From positions 7,812,001-7,876,000 of the forward strand of contig OY756960.1 in assembly GCA_963580455.1 (NCBI GenBank): 64,000 nucleotides of DNA, in the 5' to 3' direction. The notes below the pieces were generated by a model that saw only the letters and a program-made list of their open reading frames with translations, did not search any database and had not been told where the DNA came from. Shown here one piece after another: positions 22,261 to 33,610 of the stretch (position 1 is its first letter; each line of letters begins with the position of its first letter). A program made the translations under genes and the position numbers. The stretch is from Euonymus europaeus (lineage: Eukaryota; Streptophyta; Magnoliopsida; Celastrales; Celastraceae).

Positions 22261-23273
22261 CTAGAAAAATGGTATGCACTTGTCTCCGGATCGGGCAAGG
22301 AACCTCCCTAGTGATGCTGCTCGGCCGCTCAGCTTTTGAACTTCCTTGGCATTTGTGGGTGGCTCTATATGCAGGATTGCTTCCACCTTTTTGGGATTCA
22401 TCTCAATACCCCTGCTGGTTACCAAGAAGCCAGGAAACTTCCCGGATGCCACTCCAAAGGCACACTTTTTCGGGTTAAGTTTCATTCCAAATTGATCAAG
22501 TGTATGAAAGACCTTGCGCAGGTCTGCAGGGTGGTCCTCAGCTTTCTTGCTCTTTACCACCATATATCCACATAAACCTCCAAGGAATTTCCTATCTGAT
22601 CTTTGAAAATATGGTTCACCAACCTTTGGTAGGTGGCTCCGGCATTATTTAATCTGAATGGCATCACCTTATAGCAATATGTCCCCTCAGGGGTGATGAA
22701 TAAGGTTCCTTCTTGATCTTCGGGATGCATTTTTATCTGATGATACCCCGAATAGGCATCCAAGAAGCTGAGGAGCTGATGTCCTGAGGTAGCGTCTACC
22801 AGCTGATCAATCTTTGGTAGTGGATAGCTATCCTTAGGACAAGATTTATTCAGATCGGTGAAATCAACACACATCCTTCATTTCCCATTGGCTTTCCTCA
22901 CCATGACAACATTGGCTAGCCATTCAGGGTATTGGACCTCTCTGATGAAATTGGCATCCATCAGCTTCCTCACTTCTTCCTTTATGGGCTCTTGGCGATC
23001 AGAAGCAAAGTTTCTTCTCTTCTGCTTAACCGGTCTGGCACCAGGTATAATGCTCAGTCGATGTGTTATCACATCAGCACTTATGCCGGGCATCTCATCA
23101 GCACTCCATGCAAAAGTACTTACACTCGCTAGGAGTAGTTCAGTGATCTCCTTGGTCATTCTTTCTCCAAGTTGAGATCCAACAAGAAAGTTCCTTCCTG
23201 AGCCAGCCATGACCTCAACTTTCTTGAGTTCCTCTACTGGAGTGGGTTTGAACATCTGTTCTTCTGCCCTCAT
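22261..23273 (-). pseudogene. Reverse transcriptase of Tat-type element
   Basis: Two frames make up RT: 22878-23273 (N-terminal fingers, ending VVMVRKANGK) and 22554-22874 (CVDFTDLNKSCPKDSYPLP, LLSFLDAYSGYHQIKMHP with the first catalytic Asp). The catalytic YVDD box is hit by a one-base deletion: the frame reads VYVD and then shifts, resuming as KSKKAEDHPADLRKVF at 22563. A stop near 22875 separates the first two pieces. The thumb region includes RAASLGRFLARSGDKC. RT activity from this copy is not expected. Confidence 0.92.
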
Positions 23274-23288
23274 ATCTAGGCTGCCTAC

Positions 23289-24076
23289 TCAGACCTTTTC
23301 TTTCTTCCTCTCTTTGAGTTCAGTGAAGTAGGTACTCCGGGAAGCCTTCTGATTTCCTTTTACTTCACCAACTCCCTTCGAAGTGGGGAATTTCATCTTC
23401 AAACAATAGGTTGACACAACAGCTCTCACCTTGTGAAGTAGTGGTCTTCCTATGATGACATTGTGTGAAGCCTTCACATCAACTACCAACATGTCCACCA
23501 TGTGCATCACTGTCCTGGGATGTGGTCCCAGTGTGACTGGGAGGGTTATCATTCCTTTTGGTATGACTGACTCTCCTGTGAACCCATATAAGGGTACTGA
23601 GGTTGGCTTTAGCCTATCCTCCGAAAGCTTCATAGCCTTGAAGGTGTGGTAGAACAGGATGTCTGCTGCACTCCCGTTATCTACCAAGATTTTTAAATGT
23701 TGAAGTTGGCGATCACTGCATCAACTACCAAGGCGTCATCGTGAGGGACTTGAACACCTTCCTCGTCTTTCTCTGAGAATGTGATAACCTCCTCATCCCT
23801 CTTGACCCTTTTTTCCTTGGTTGGGTGCTCAGCAAGGCGAGCATATGCTCTCCTAGCTGATGTGCTTTCTCCACATGCTGCCAACCCTCCAATAATGACA
23901 CCACAGAAATCAATTGTTCCTGCCGTGCCTATCTCATGTGGAGAAGAGTCTTCCTTTCTTCGTGGCCTCCTACGGTCATCATCTTTTTTATTATCTCTCA
24001 TTCGCTTTTCTTCTCGATTTGCAGTGTACTTCTTGAGGTGTCCTCTTCTTATCAAGTCCTCAATTTCATCTTTCAA
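23289..24076 (-). pseudogene. Gag tail and aspartic protease of Tat-type element
   Basis: The first part (24076-23693) is a basic, Arg/Lys/Asp-rich linker after the gag zinc-binding region, ending VIANFNI. After a frameshift the retropepsin begins with MVDNGSAADILFYHTF (DNG in place of the usual DTG/DSG, common in plant Tat elements) and continues ASHNVIIGRPLLHKV, the second conserved strand. It would process the polyprotein. The stop at 24161 and the frameshift near 23690 disconnect it from gag. Confidence 0.85.
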
Positions 24077-24160
24077 TTGCCTGCAATCATTAGTATCATG
24101 ACCATGGTCCTTATGGAACCTACAGTACTTGTCTAAAAACCTCCTCCTCTCTAGAGGAGT

Positions 24161-25456
24161 CTAAATCTCCCTTGGCCATTTGACCAGGTTCTGGGTCACT
24201 ATTTCATTCAACACTTTTCTTGGGGAAGCATTTAGCGGATTATAATTATTAAAACGACCAGGTGGAGGACCAGTTTGAGACTTCCTGGACGACTGGTCTC
24301 TTCGCCTGTTGTCTTCTCTTCCCGATCTCTTGTCACTGCCTGGTCGGCTACCTCCCATCCCTCCTAGGCGGCCCTTCTCACCAGAGCCTCTCGCCCTATC
24401 AGGAGAGGTTCGCACTGCAAAATGAGAAGACTTCAGTGAATCAGTTGCCTTGATATATTTCTCAGTCCTTGCCAGGAGTTCGTCCATGGACTGGGGTGCA
24501 TCGGTGCACAAGGAATTGTAGAACTGCTCATGACGAACTGTCCTGATCAGAGCAGCATTTGCTACAGCAATTTGTACATCTGGGATCTCCAGGCACATCT
24601 GGTTGAATCTTCCAATAAAGTCACGAAATGATTCTTCTTTCTCGTGCTCGATCACCATCAAATCTTGATTGGTGGTTTTGGGCTTCCTAGCACTTGCAAA
24701 TCGAAGGCTAAACTTCCTGGAGAGATCCTGGAAGCTGCAAATGCTATGTCTGGGAAGATTTATAAACCAAGTCCGAGCTGGCCCAATAAGTATAGAGGGA
24801 AAGGCCATGCATAGTACCGCATCCGAGGCTCCACTACACTCCATCATAGACTTGTATCCCATGACATGGTCATAGGGATCTTTCTTCCCATCATACTGCT
24901 CAAGGCTGGGTAGCCTGAAGTCACGAGGTATATCTGTCTCGAGAATATCCCTAGACAGGAGGGTCATGGAACTGTCCCACATCTCATCAATGATATTGCG
25001 TCCTTGCAGGGCTGCTAGCTTGCGATCTACCTCTTGAAGGTGCTTATTAACATCATCATTGATGTGGGAGTAATAAGTGTTCCTGCTGGTGCTGGAGTTT
25101 CCTTCTCGGTTGTCATCCCTTCTCCTGCTCATGGGCTCCAGAGAGCCAGAGTTCCTATCATTCCCATTCCTCTCAATAGACCAAGGCGGGACTTGCTGGT
25201 TAGCCATCATCATCTCAATAAGGAGCTGCACTTGTTGACAAAGCTTATTAAACCGTGCAGCACTGATGGGGGGACCAGCTGCCTCCTGTGGTGGTGCCTG
25301 GACGTTTCCTCCTTCTTGGACCTGGGGTGAGTCCAAGGGTACCTCATGCCTTGCAATATTCTCATGATCTTGGCGTTGTTGCCCGACCTCATCTGCCAGA
25401 TGATGGGCATGAGATGTCTCAGGATCGTTCACATTGGTTCTTCGAGGTCTAACCAT
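24161..25456 (-). CDS. Gag of Tat-type element (431 codons)
   Basis: Capsid-like structural protein. It starts at ATG 25456 (MVRPRRTNVNDPETSHAHH), 26 bases inside the PBS. A Gln/Glu-rich N-terminus is followed by a Ser/Arg/Asn-rich stretch, then the conserved capsid core: LPSLEQYDGKKDPYDHVMGY, CMAFPSILIGPARTWFINL, SFQDLSRKFSLRFAS, and EKEESFRDFIGRFNQMCLEI. The C-terminus is Arg/Gly-rich (GRLGGMGGSRPGSDKRSGR). Just past the stop at 24161 the same reading continues to a C-x-FHKDHGHDTNDC zinc-like motif near 24080, so the stop is probably a late mutation that trims the nucleocapsid portion. Confidence 0.9.
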   Translation of the reverse strand: MVRPRRTNVNDPETSHAHHLADEVGQQRQDHENIARHEVPLDSPQVQEGGNVQAPPQEAAGPPISAARFNKLCQQVQLLIEMMMANQQVPPWSIERNGNDRNSGSLEPMSRRRDDNREGNSSTSRNTYYSHINDDVNKHLQEVDRKLAALQGRNIIDEMWDSSMTLLSRDILETDIPRDFRLPSLEQYDGKKDPYDHVMGYKSMMECSGASDAVLCMAFPSILIGPARTWFINLPRHSICSFQDLSRKFSLRFASARKPKTTNQDLMVIEHEKEESFRDFIGRFNQMCLEIPDVQIAVANAALIRTVRHEQFYNSLCTDAPQSMDELLARTEKYIKATDSLKSSHFAVRTSPDRARGSGEKGRLGGMGGSRPGSDKRSGREDNRRRDQSSRKSQTGPPPGRFNNYNPLNASPRKVLNEIVTQNLVKWPREI

Positions 25457-25481
25457 TGTAAGTAAGAGAACTTAGCTTTTC

Positions 25482-25498
25482 CCACAGACGGCGCCAAA
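25482..25498 (-). promoter_or_regulatory. Primer-binding site of Tat-type element (tRNA-Asp-like)
   Basis: Directly next to the 5' LTR the minus strand reads TTTGGCGCCGTCTGTGG. TGGCGCCGT matches the complement of the plant tRNA-Asp 3' end, the usual primer for Tat/Athila elements. The distal half is diverged. Confidence 0.8.
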
Positions 25499-25499
25499 C

Positions 25500-26041
25500 T
25501 GATGACGTCAAAAAAGTGTCACTACCGAGAAGACGATCAGTTGGTCAGACCTATAGTCAGGCACGAATACCAAGGATGAAGATCATTCCAAGAAGCCGAG
25601 CAGTCGGGCGGCTGAGCAGCCGATCAGGGTGTAAGCCTGGGTGTCCAGGCAGTTAGACAACTGACCTACCAGACAGGACTTTTAGGGATGCAGGTCCTTC
25701 CAAGGAACCGACCAGCCAAGCGATCCTGCAGACTAGCACAATGAGCAAAGGTGAGCTAAAGGCCGCACCAGAGCTTTCTCTTAGCCAGAATTCAAAGTGT
25801 GATTCATTAGTTAGGTCCCATAATACCTGACTTGTTGAGCTTTATATAGGATTAAGGATCACTATTGAAGTGGGTCTTCTAATTATGATTGTGGACCGCA
25901 CCCAACTGCTTTTCACCTTGGTAGGTTCAGCAGGTGACCCACGACCCACCTACCGAGATGACTGCTTGGTAAGCTTGAATAATCTTTGAGCCACATATGA
26001 CGTGGCGGAGCACTATTGGTGGGGTCATTTTTGTAATATCA
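25500..26041 (-). repeat. 5' LTR of Tat-type element
   Basis: 542 bases, TGATGACGTC to ATATCA, complete. The minus-strand TATA box is within CCTATATAAA (25841-25850), with transcription toward the PBS. GC-rich, GCCGAGCAG-type motifs occupy the R/U5 part (25580-25740) that the 3' LTR lacks. Shared portions differ from the 3' LTR at only a few positions. Confidence 0.95.
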
Positions 26042-26772
26042 ATAAGTTTATATGAACGGCTACTCGTGTTACGTAGTACTAGACTGTGTACCTTGGTTCA
26101 CAACACAATAACCTAATTGACAAGAAAATGATTAGCAATAAACACTATAGTGTTTGTTCTCGCAAGTAGGAAGAATTGGAAGCGTCCAATTTTATAACTA
26201 ATGTGCTCTCATAAAATTTTCTTCCTAAAGTCTCATATATAGATAGCTGGTTTGTAAGAAGTAGTTTTGGGAGTGAAAGGGTCAACCGGGTATGAACTCC
26301 TTTGCCGGGTATGCTCCCTTCTAGAAGAGGTGGAATCCTAAGTTACAGATCCTAATTTGATAAACATACATTTTTACGTGGTTGATGCTACTTTTGTAAA
26401 AGACTTTGCCCTTGTGATAGAAGAAGATAGAGAGTCACAGTTGGAACTCCTAATGGGGTTAAGCCTAGGTGAGAGTTCACCAAGCACTAGGAGTCTATCA
26501 CCTTATTGGATTAGTGTAGGGGAATTGGTAGACTTCAATCTCAATTCAATTAGTAGTGGTCATACAAATACTCTTATCTATACACCAATGCCAAAGGACT
26601 ACCTCTAGACTGAATCAATATCTAGCGTAGAACTAATGATCCATTAATTTGACCTAGCCAATTAATAATTTGAATAGGATTTTTATCTTATACTAGAATT
26701 ATAATGCCAAATTCGTTAAATGGGATTTATAATTTCACACCATGTGTATTTACGTTTATTGAAACCTCAACA

Positions 26773-27389
26773 CAAGACCTAAAGAAGATTGTCATAGTGA
26801 AAATATGAAGGATAACAAAGATTGTTTATATCTTGTGCATAGATAAATCCACCCACGTATACATATAAGCACATATATTAATCTTAGATATCATTCCTGT
26901 AAGATTCGCCCAAAAATTCAAATACCGCAAGCCTGTTATATGCCCACTAGTACATACAATGCATCGTATGATTGGCTACCTATCCAGGCTTCAAGGCTTT
27001 GGCCAACATATCCACAATGCATATCTAGAAAGCCGATCAATCTACTTTCTTTTTGAAGACAATTTAGACTATAAATGGCTCGGGTGCACTTGGCCCATGT
27101 AGTAGTGCAACAGATGAACAACACTCGATGGCTTTAGTAGCAAGCTATTTAATGGGATGATTTCCTAAAAATATTTCATGTAAGGAAAAATCTAAAATTC
27201 ATGAATACACGTTTTATTATTTCATTTTTGTTTTAAATGTTTTATTTAATATATTTCATTTATATGTCAATATTCTATTAAGGTTTAAGGATGATAGATA
27301 TGTAATTCTTGGATACTCAGATACACTTTAAATGTGAGTATAGATTGACACAAGAGTCATTTTTACATCCTAAATTATTAGTCACAACC
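26773..27389. other. No recognisable gene
   Basis: AT-rich sequence between the copia-type LTR and the leader of the plus-strand copia remnant. The minus-strand frame at 26936-27124 is not recognised. No repeat pair, RNA gene or promoter is evident. Confidence 0.4.
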
Positions 27390-29930
27390 AGATTGGCAAA
27401 ACTAGACACTTTGTTGATATTGGTATTAGTGCATGGACATCTCAATTAGGGGAATGGTTTGTCTTGACCATCTAAGAGCATTCTTGGATTAGTGCACTAG
27501 TGTATATGTGGACATATATATTGATAGACTTGCATAAGATTGAACAATCACAAATGTGTTATCAAAGCGTTGTTCATTCTATAGTTGTGGAAGTCTAGTA
27601 TATCTAAATCCTGAGTAGGTCAATACTTTTATGCTTATAGCATATGTCCTTTGATTCATCAATAATTGTGACACGCATTATTGTCAATAGTCTTGATGAG
27701 TTGGATGTATGTCATTACGGTATTAGCACAAACCTTCAATATAGTTATTGATGTACTATCGGTTACGAAAATGTAAGCACCTATTTTAGAGGTTCAAAAA
27801 AGTTAAACCTTGGTTTACACTCAACCTATTATAGGAGCCAAATTTAATAGCAATCAAAATGGTTCAATAAGCCCAAAAGGGTTGATGCTTGAGTTCTTTT
27901 TGACCAAGCGAGACTTAGGTCAACTAGACAAGAAATTATAGTTGGTTGATTTGGTATTACATTGATATACATTATTATATGTTTGGGTTTTTATTACTAT
28001 GTAAATATGTAAAAAAGTTAAAATAATTGGAGCTTTAATCTAATGCATGTTTAAATGTTTATGAATTTTAGATGACGAATTTTTTTCCTATTGCTTCCGT
28101 ATTGAATGAAAAAATTGATTGTATCAAATAATGTTAACTGAAAAAGAAACTTGGACATAGTTCTCACCTTAGGTATGTAAAAGTATGCCCTCGTTGAAGT
28201 CTATCATGAGTTGAGATGTGAACCAATTGAGAAGGACGGCTAGCTCAAGAAAAGTGGATTAAGACTAATAAGATGGCTAAGTGCTATACCTGAGCGTCTC
28301 TTACACCTGTATTGCAGAAGCAACATAAGTCCATTACAAGAACGAAAAATGTGATCTACAGTTTACATGAAATGTTTTCTCATACTACTCATCCCACAAT
28401 ACAAAAGGCGATAAGAAAGTTGATGTACACCAAGCAGGCAGTGGGAGCACCCATTTGAGAGCATATGCTCAAGGTTATGAGTTATCTCTATGAAGCCATA
28501 GATCTTGCTGCTAAAATCGACCCAACCATGTATACAATTATGGTCTTCGAGACCCTCTATAGTTCCTTTTCTTGATTCAAGTTGAATTTCAACTTAAACA
28601 GGATGGAGATGAATCTTCTAGCTCTAATGAAAGAACTCCAACTTCCTGAGGAGATCATAGGAAAGAAAGTGAAAGTTCACTTTACTACTGCTTGTAATTC
28701 TTAGACCAAGAATAAGAAAAAGAAGCAAATTGCCACAATTGCCAAAAGAGCTCAAAAGAAAAAGAGCAAGGTTGCAAAAAGGAATGGCAAAATTTTTCAT
28801 TGTAACTAGAAGGGGCATTAAAAGAGTGATTGCCCAAGGTTTTCAAATAAGAAGAAAATTATGGGTAGGACTTTCTACATTGAGACTTGTTTAGTGGTTG
28901 ATTCTACATATTTCTAGGTTGTAGAAACTAGAGACACTGCTTATATTTGCAGTTCTTTGCAGGAGATTTAGGAAACTAGGAAACTTAATGAATGGAAAAT
29001 CACAATTTAAATTGCTTCAGAAGCTAGGATAGGAGCCTCTAGTTTAGGAGTAGTTACTCTAGAATTTGAATGTGATAAATATTTAGTTTTGAACAATTGC
29101 TTATTTGTTCCAAATATTACAAGGAATTCAGATTTTGCTACTTTTGTAATTTGTGAAGGGTAAGAGATATATTTACGTTCTAATGTTACAATTACTGGAA
29201 ATGGAAAAATATCCTAGCTCCTATAACGATGCTAATGTTATGCATGCTGAATATAAAAAGAGAAATGCCGAATATAATGAATAGACTCTTTGATGTTTAC
29301 GACTTGGTCATATTAACCAAACAAGAATCGACAGGCTAATTGATGATGGGTCTCTTGGACCATTAGACATGAATAAGATCCCACAATGTCAGTATTGTTT
29401 AGATGGTAAAATGATCAATATATAAGTTATGTCCAAAGGCCTTTATGAGTTACTTGAATTTGTGCATACTGACGTATGTGGGCCAATGACATTTCAAGTT
29501 CGAGGAGGCTATGAGTACTTCATTATTTTTATCGATGACTACTCTAGTTATGGACGTATAGCTAATGCACAATCTGATCTATTTGACAAGTTCAAAGAAT
29601 TCAAGGCCTAAGTCATGTTAGGGATATGTCCTAGAAAATTCTGCACATATCTTAAAGTTGGTACACTCTAAGTCAATACCTATGACACCCAATGAGATGT
29701 GGACTGGATAGAAGTCTAATCTTAGGAATCTCAATGTTTGGGGATGTCCAACTTATGTACTAGCAGATAAGACAATAAGGTTTGGACCTAGATCTGTGCT
29801 ATGATATTGGGTAGGATTGGTGAAAGGGCCCGTGATGGCTATTTCTACAATTCGGAGAGTCAAAAAGTATTTGTTAGCACAAATGCTCAATTCTTAGAAG
29901 AGGAGTGTATAAATAGTGGTTAACCAATAA
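27390..29930 (+). pseudogene. Ty1/copia element (E): leader, gag, protease, integrase remnants
   Basis: The leader at 27390-27760 is clearly homologous to the reverse complement of 45400-45990 (GTGCACTAGTGTATAT, GGTTTGTCTTGACCATC). Gag follows with TIQKAIRKLMYTKQAVGAP and MNLLALMKELQLPEE and a nucleocapsid CCHC knuckle near 28797-28840 in which two tryptophan positions are stops. The integrase zinc region is CLRLGHINQTRIDRLIDDGS, with the core from LLEFVHTDVCGPM and YFIIFIDDYSSYG (29429-29611). A large part of the core is missing before LNVWGCPTYVL-like and GYFYNSESQKVFVSTNA sequence (to 29930). Dozens of stops and frameshifts show great age. RT continues at 35005-35708. Confidence 0.8.
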
Positions 29931-31129
29931 AGGTAGTGTTGGCTCTATTTCGCCCCAATATGCCAAAAAGGTTAATATTCTCCCTTGATCACGAGATGAT
30001 TTTTTTAGTTGTGCGAAAGACTTGCAGTCAACCTCAAAGTTTTCAAATATGTGTTGTTGGTACACTTGTAATCAAACTTCTAATCAAACAATCATACGAA
30101 GAAAGAGGTCATTCATAATCTCACTACGAATCTTCAAGAAACTTTAGATCCACTCGAAAGCGTTTCACTTGAAATTGCACAAGAGTCAAATGCCTAACTA
30201 TCAACATTTCATTGATGAAAGAAATGACTAAGAAAAAATGTGATTTTGAGAACAAAAGCTGAATGTATGCAACAGAAGCTAGAATGCTTGAAAGCTAGAA
30301 GGCTTGAAAGAGAGTAGGTTTATGTCGTTGGGCTAAACTTGTATAATTGGTTATGTGTGTTTTTCTTCTCCTCATCTTCATGCTTTTATACCCCATTAGT
30401 CATGACAGACGTGGATCTGTCATGACTGAAATCACTCACAATTCTCTCACTTGCACCTCCACTTCCTCAATTGTTGATATAGTGGCTCTACTGTGCTTCA
30501 ATGGTGCCAAAAAGCTCCGAGAACATGCTCATTTTTGCTCCATGATGAGCTAAATTTGAGTGAGAAAGTTCCCCACCAAATTAGGTAACCAACTAGGATA
30601 ACCTCTACTTGCTAAATTCTAGGCAACCTATAAGACCAAATCTTATTTCATTTTTAACGATTAAAACTGGGTCCATCTAATATATAAATTAATGGCTCAT
30701 TTCCTTCTCTTTCACCAGGCCTTATAGACTACAATTAGACCATTTTAGTGATGCGCAGCCAATTTTTCGTGTTTTGTCCAGCCCATTTTTGAGGCACAAG
30801 TTAGCCCATTAAACCTCCATAATTATAGTGTAAAAAATTTTCCCCTGTCAATCAAGTTAAAGATTAACCTGAATTGGTGTCTTGAATTTTAAAAAACCAA
30901 CTGCCGCAATCAGAGACATTGCTTCCAAATTGTTGACACTTTTTGCATCCCTTTGCATACCTAACGCAATCTCTCAAGATTGCAAGCCAGAAACAGCCTT
31001 GCCTTCTAATCAACCAATGCATCTTGATTCCCACTTGATGGGCTCCACACAGTTCTTCATGTATCTACCTCCCTATTTTCATACTATTTACAAAATTTGG
31101 ACAACATAAAAGTAGACAATCATACCCTT
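29931..31129. other. Non-coding; possible LTR-like segment
   Basis: Between the copia integrase remnant and gypsy RNase H. On the minus strand a TATA-like GTATAAAAGC (near 30378) and a segment starting TTGACAGGGG (near 30850) resemble a weak LTR, but no partner copy with matching ends is found. At about 30812-30835 the sequence TTAAACCTCCATAATTAT nearly repeats at 34999-35016, flanking the gypsy remnant. Confidence 0.3.
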
Positions 31130-33610
31130 TTTGTAGCATTCACCCTCAATTAGTATGTAGTTCTGAGCTTGCATTATGATCTTTTTGGATGTCTTGAGGT
31201 TTGGATTCTTCAAATACTCCACAATTGGCTACCTACAATCAGCTACTAGACTTTCAACATTGAGCAGCTCCGTAGTCATTCTACTCTCTTTGATCGATGG
31301 GTGTTGACATTTTTCTACTAGAATGAGCTTCTGCGTCAAATTCGCAGACATTTGTAATCTAGAGGCAACATTGGCTAACTCGTTTGCCTCCCAATTTTCT
31401 TCTCATGGTAGATAATTGAGCATGATTGTTACATTTGTACTCTCCAATCAGTTGTCTCACCACCCGTTTTAAGTCACCGAGCACCTTGATGTCTCTTACT
31501 CTAAGTTCTTTTGGAATCTCTAGGCCAATCAAATGAGTCTCGTACTCTGCTCGATTATTAGTTCAGTCAAAATCTAGATTGAATGAGAAAGTGGATTTGG
31601 TACCTCTAGGTGATTGAATCACCATCCCTATACCTAGGGATTCTATCACGGCAAGAATGTTCAACACCAAAACTGGCATTGTATTAACTGATGATTCATT
31701 ATCCATTAGTACTTTATTGACTAAACGACCATTCATCTAGACTTGAATGTACAGTGGAAAAATATGTTGAGTCATGGTATAAGATGGCTTCTTAAATATC
31801 ACTTTCTTTGGGTAGTTCTCATCAACCGTTTGGATGGTGATCGTGCTTTGAGGCTCCTTTTCATCTACCATTTCTATCTTGGCTGGTCACTACATGTAGA
31901 GGCTTAGTATACGGGTGGTACGGTAATGACATTACAATGATATTCAACTGGAATAGCTCCTACTATAAATCAGCCAACAATATGACTAATCTCAAAAGAT
32001 TAACTACAAATTGATTTAGTTTCTTCAGTTGCATGGCTACTCGGGTATTTCTTTGCCCTGACAGTTTCAGCTTGGAGTCCATCTTGTTGGATCCCTTGGA
32101 TTGATTTGAGTGATAGAGCTTGATAGCTCACCCTAGCTAAGTATCTGGATGGTCCTTGATCATCATCCCATTCTACATGAGATACGCTTTTCAGTTTGAG
32201 GTAGTATGGTTCAAGATAGAATGATTTTATGTGCAATTCTTCCCTTCTTGCCTTCTCCCTATACTTGGCATCCAAGTAATGTCTTTTGTAGTATACGTTT
32301 CTATGTCCGTGCCAATGGTAGAGGAAAATTTTGAGTTGCACTCGATGCAACTTTTGATCATATTGTACTGGATAAGATATAACATACCTAAAACCTGCTC
32401 ATACCTCTTTGGCTGCTAATTCTGTCTTTACTATCTATAGGAATCATCTGGTACTTTTTGTCTCATTCGAACCTTTTGAATTCTTGACTGATGGACCTTC
32501 CACTCAAAGCCCTTTTTATTCGGCAAACTTCTAAGATCAACCTTTATTGCATTGATTGTAGCCACTGCAGGGAATGAGTCTTCCTCTATCAACATGGTTT
32601 CATTGTTAGAAAATATGATGGCTCCTTTCTTGATGTTTTCCTAAAGCATATTACGTAAACCCCACATAGTGCAATGTGTCTAGAGATCATGTTGCTTACA
32701 GTATTCTTTGCTTTTTGGCTCTTCCTTGGATGGCATTTTGTGACTAGTAGGAAACGACATGAACTTTTCAGCAAGTAAGAAATGGAAGATATCTTCTGTC
32801 TTACTTGTATCAAAAGTGTAGACTAGACTATTTTGAGTGACTTCTTGGTTGCATCTATAGGTTTCACCAAGAATGGACACGTAACTGATCCTGCATTCTT
32901 GACGATCACTGAAATCTCTACATTGTGCTTTACTTCTTGGTAATAAGTCCTAGCTCAGGTCTTCCTCCTTCGAGATTCTTTTTTTGGGCAAATCATATTC
33001 TGCTATCTTCGCTGTTAGTTCATAGAAGTCTCGTACGTTGGAACTTTTTACGAAGCTCAATGTCCAGACATTGCTGAGCCATCTTCACAAACTCAATTTT
33101 AGAAAGGCATACTTTGCACCAGTTCCGCTTCATTTTGAAATTGGTCAAAAATGTGTCAAAACTTTTCCTAGGCCTTTGTGGCATCCTAGATAGTTCAACA
33201 ATAGAAACTTCTGGCTCATATCTAAAGAACTGTGTGTGGAAAATTTTCTTCATTACTCTTTAGAAACTCGCATAATTTTGCGGTAATGTTGAAAATCAAA
33301 TGAATGTTGGTCCTATCAAGGAATTTGGAAGTATAAAATTGTCAATATTATCATAATTAGCCAACTTACCACACTAGATCGTAAAGCGTCCAATATGCTC
33401 GAAAGTGGATTACATCTCCTCTCTAGAAAATAGCATGAATTCTAGTAATCTAAAACCTCGGGGATAAAGATTATCCTAGTCAATAAACTCCATCTATAGT
33501 TTCTAATATTCAGGAAGTCTAATTTGTCCGAGTCTAGGCCCATAAAGTTCTTGAACAACATTCCTGACAGCATCCATATCTATAGGTGGAATTTGGCTAG
33601 CAGGATTATT
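31130..33610 (-). pseudogene. Ty3/gypsy remnant (J): gag, protease, RNase H; RT deleted
   Basis: Minus-strand order from the right: gag with FFRYEPEVSIVELSRM and KMAQQCLDIELRKKFQ (33253-33020); gag zinc-proximal block YTFDTSKTEDIFHFLLAEKF and SKEEPKSKEYCKQHD (32820-32690); an unrecognised basic frame at 32000-32350; protease-like LYIQV, GRLVNKVLMDNESSVNTMP (about 31750-31680); then at once RNase H, GIGMVIQSPRGTKSTFSF, NNRAEYETHLIGLEIPKEL (31640-31500) and VRQLIGEYKC (about 31470). RT should lie between protease and RNase H and is missing. Many stops are present. Confidence 0.65.

Larger units (their letters stand above)
16470..26041 (-). mobile_element. Tat-type Ty3/gypsy retrotransposon, 9.57 kb, with 5-bp TSD
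   Basis: A complete outline: TSD ATAAG at 16465-16469 and 26042-26046, LTRs at 16470-16791 and 25500-26041, a PBS beside the right LTR, a polypurine tract beside the left LTR, and on the minus strand gag, protease, RT, RNase H, a second archaeal-type RNase H, and integrase. A plus-strand spliced ORF lies between integrase and the 3' LTR. Dual RNase H plus an antisense ORF in this position is known for the Tat lineage (Retand, Grande, RIRE2). Frameshifts in PR, RT and IN make it non-autonomous. The LTRs are highly similar where both exist, so insertion was later than that of most neighbours. Confidence 0.95.
16412..26772 (-). repeat. Copia-type LTR interrupted by the Tat-type element
   Basis: The left piece is 16412-16469 (starts TGTAGAAAGG next to the PBS-like site). 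The right piece is 26047-26772 (ends CCTCAACA). Together they give a roughly 0.78-kb LTR running TG...CA, with a TATA-like CTATCTATATATGAG on the minus strand near 26232. The ATAAG repeats on either side of the Tat element mark where it was split. The 83-codon frame at 26357-26608 in this LTR is not recognised. No intact copia coding region is attached on the left. Confidence 0.5.

Noticed and set aside
24262..25330. Plus-strand ORFs opposite gag and pol of the Tat element
   Set aside because: They are antisense shadows of well-supported minus-strand gag; no independent motifs, unlike the genuine antisense ORF at 17112-19179.
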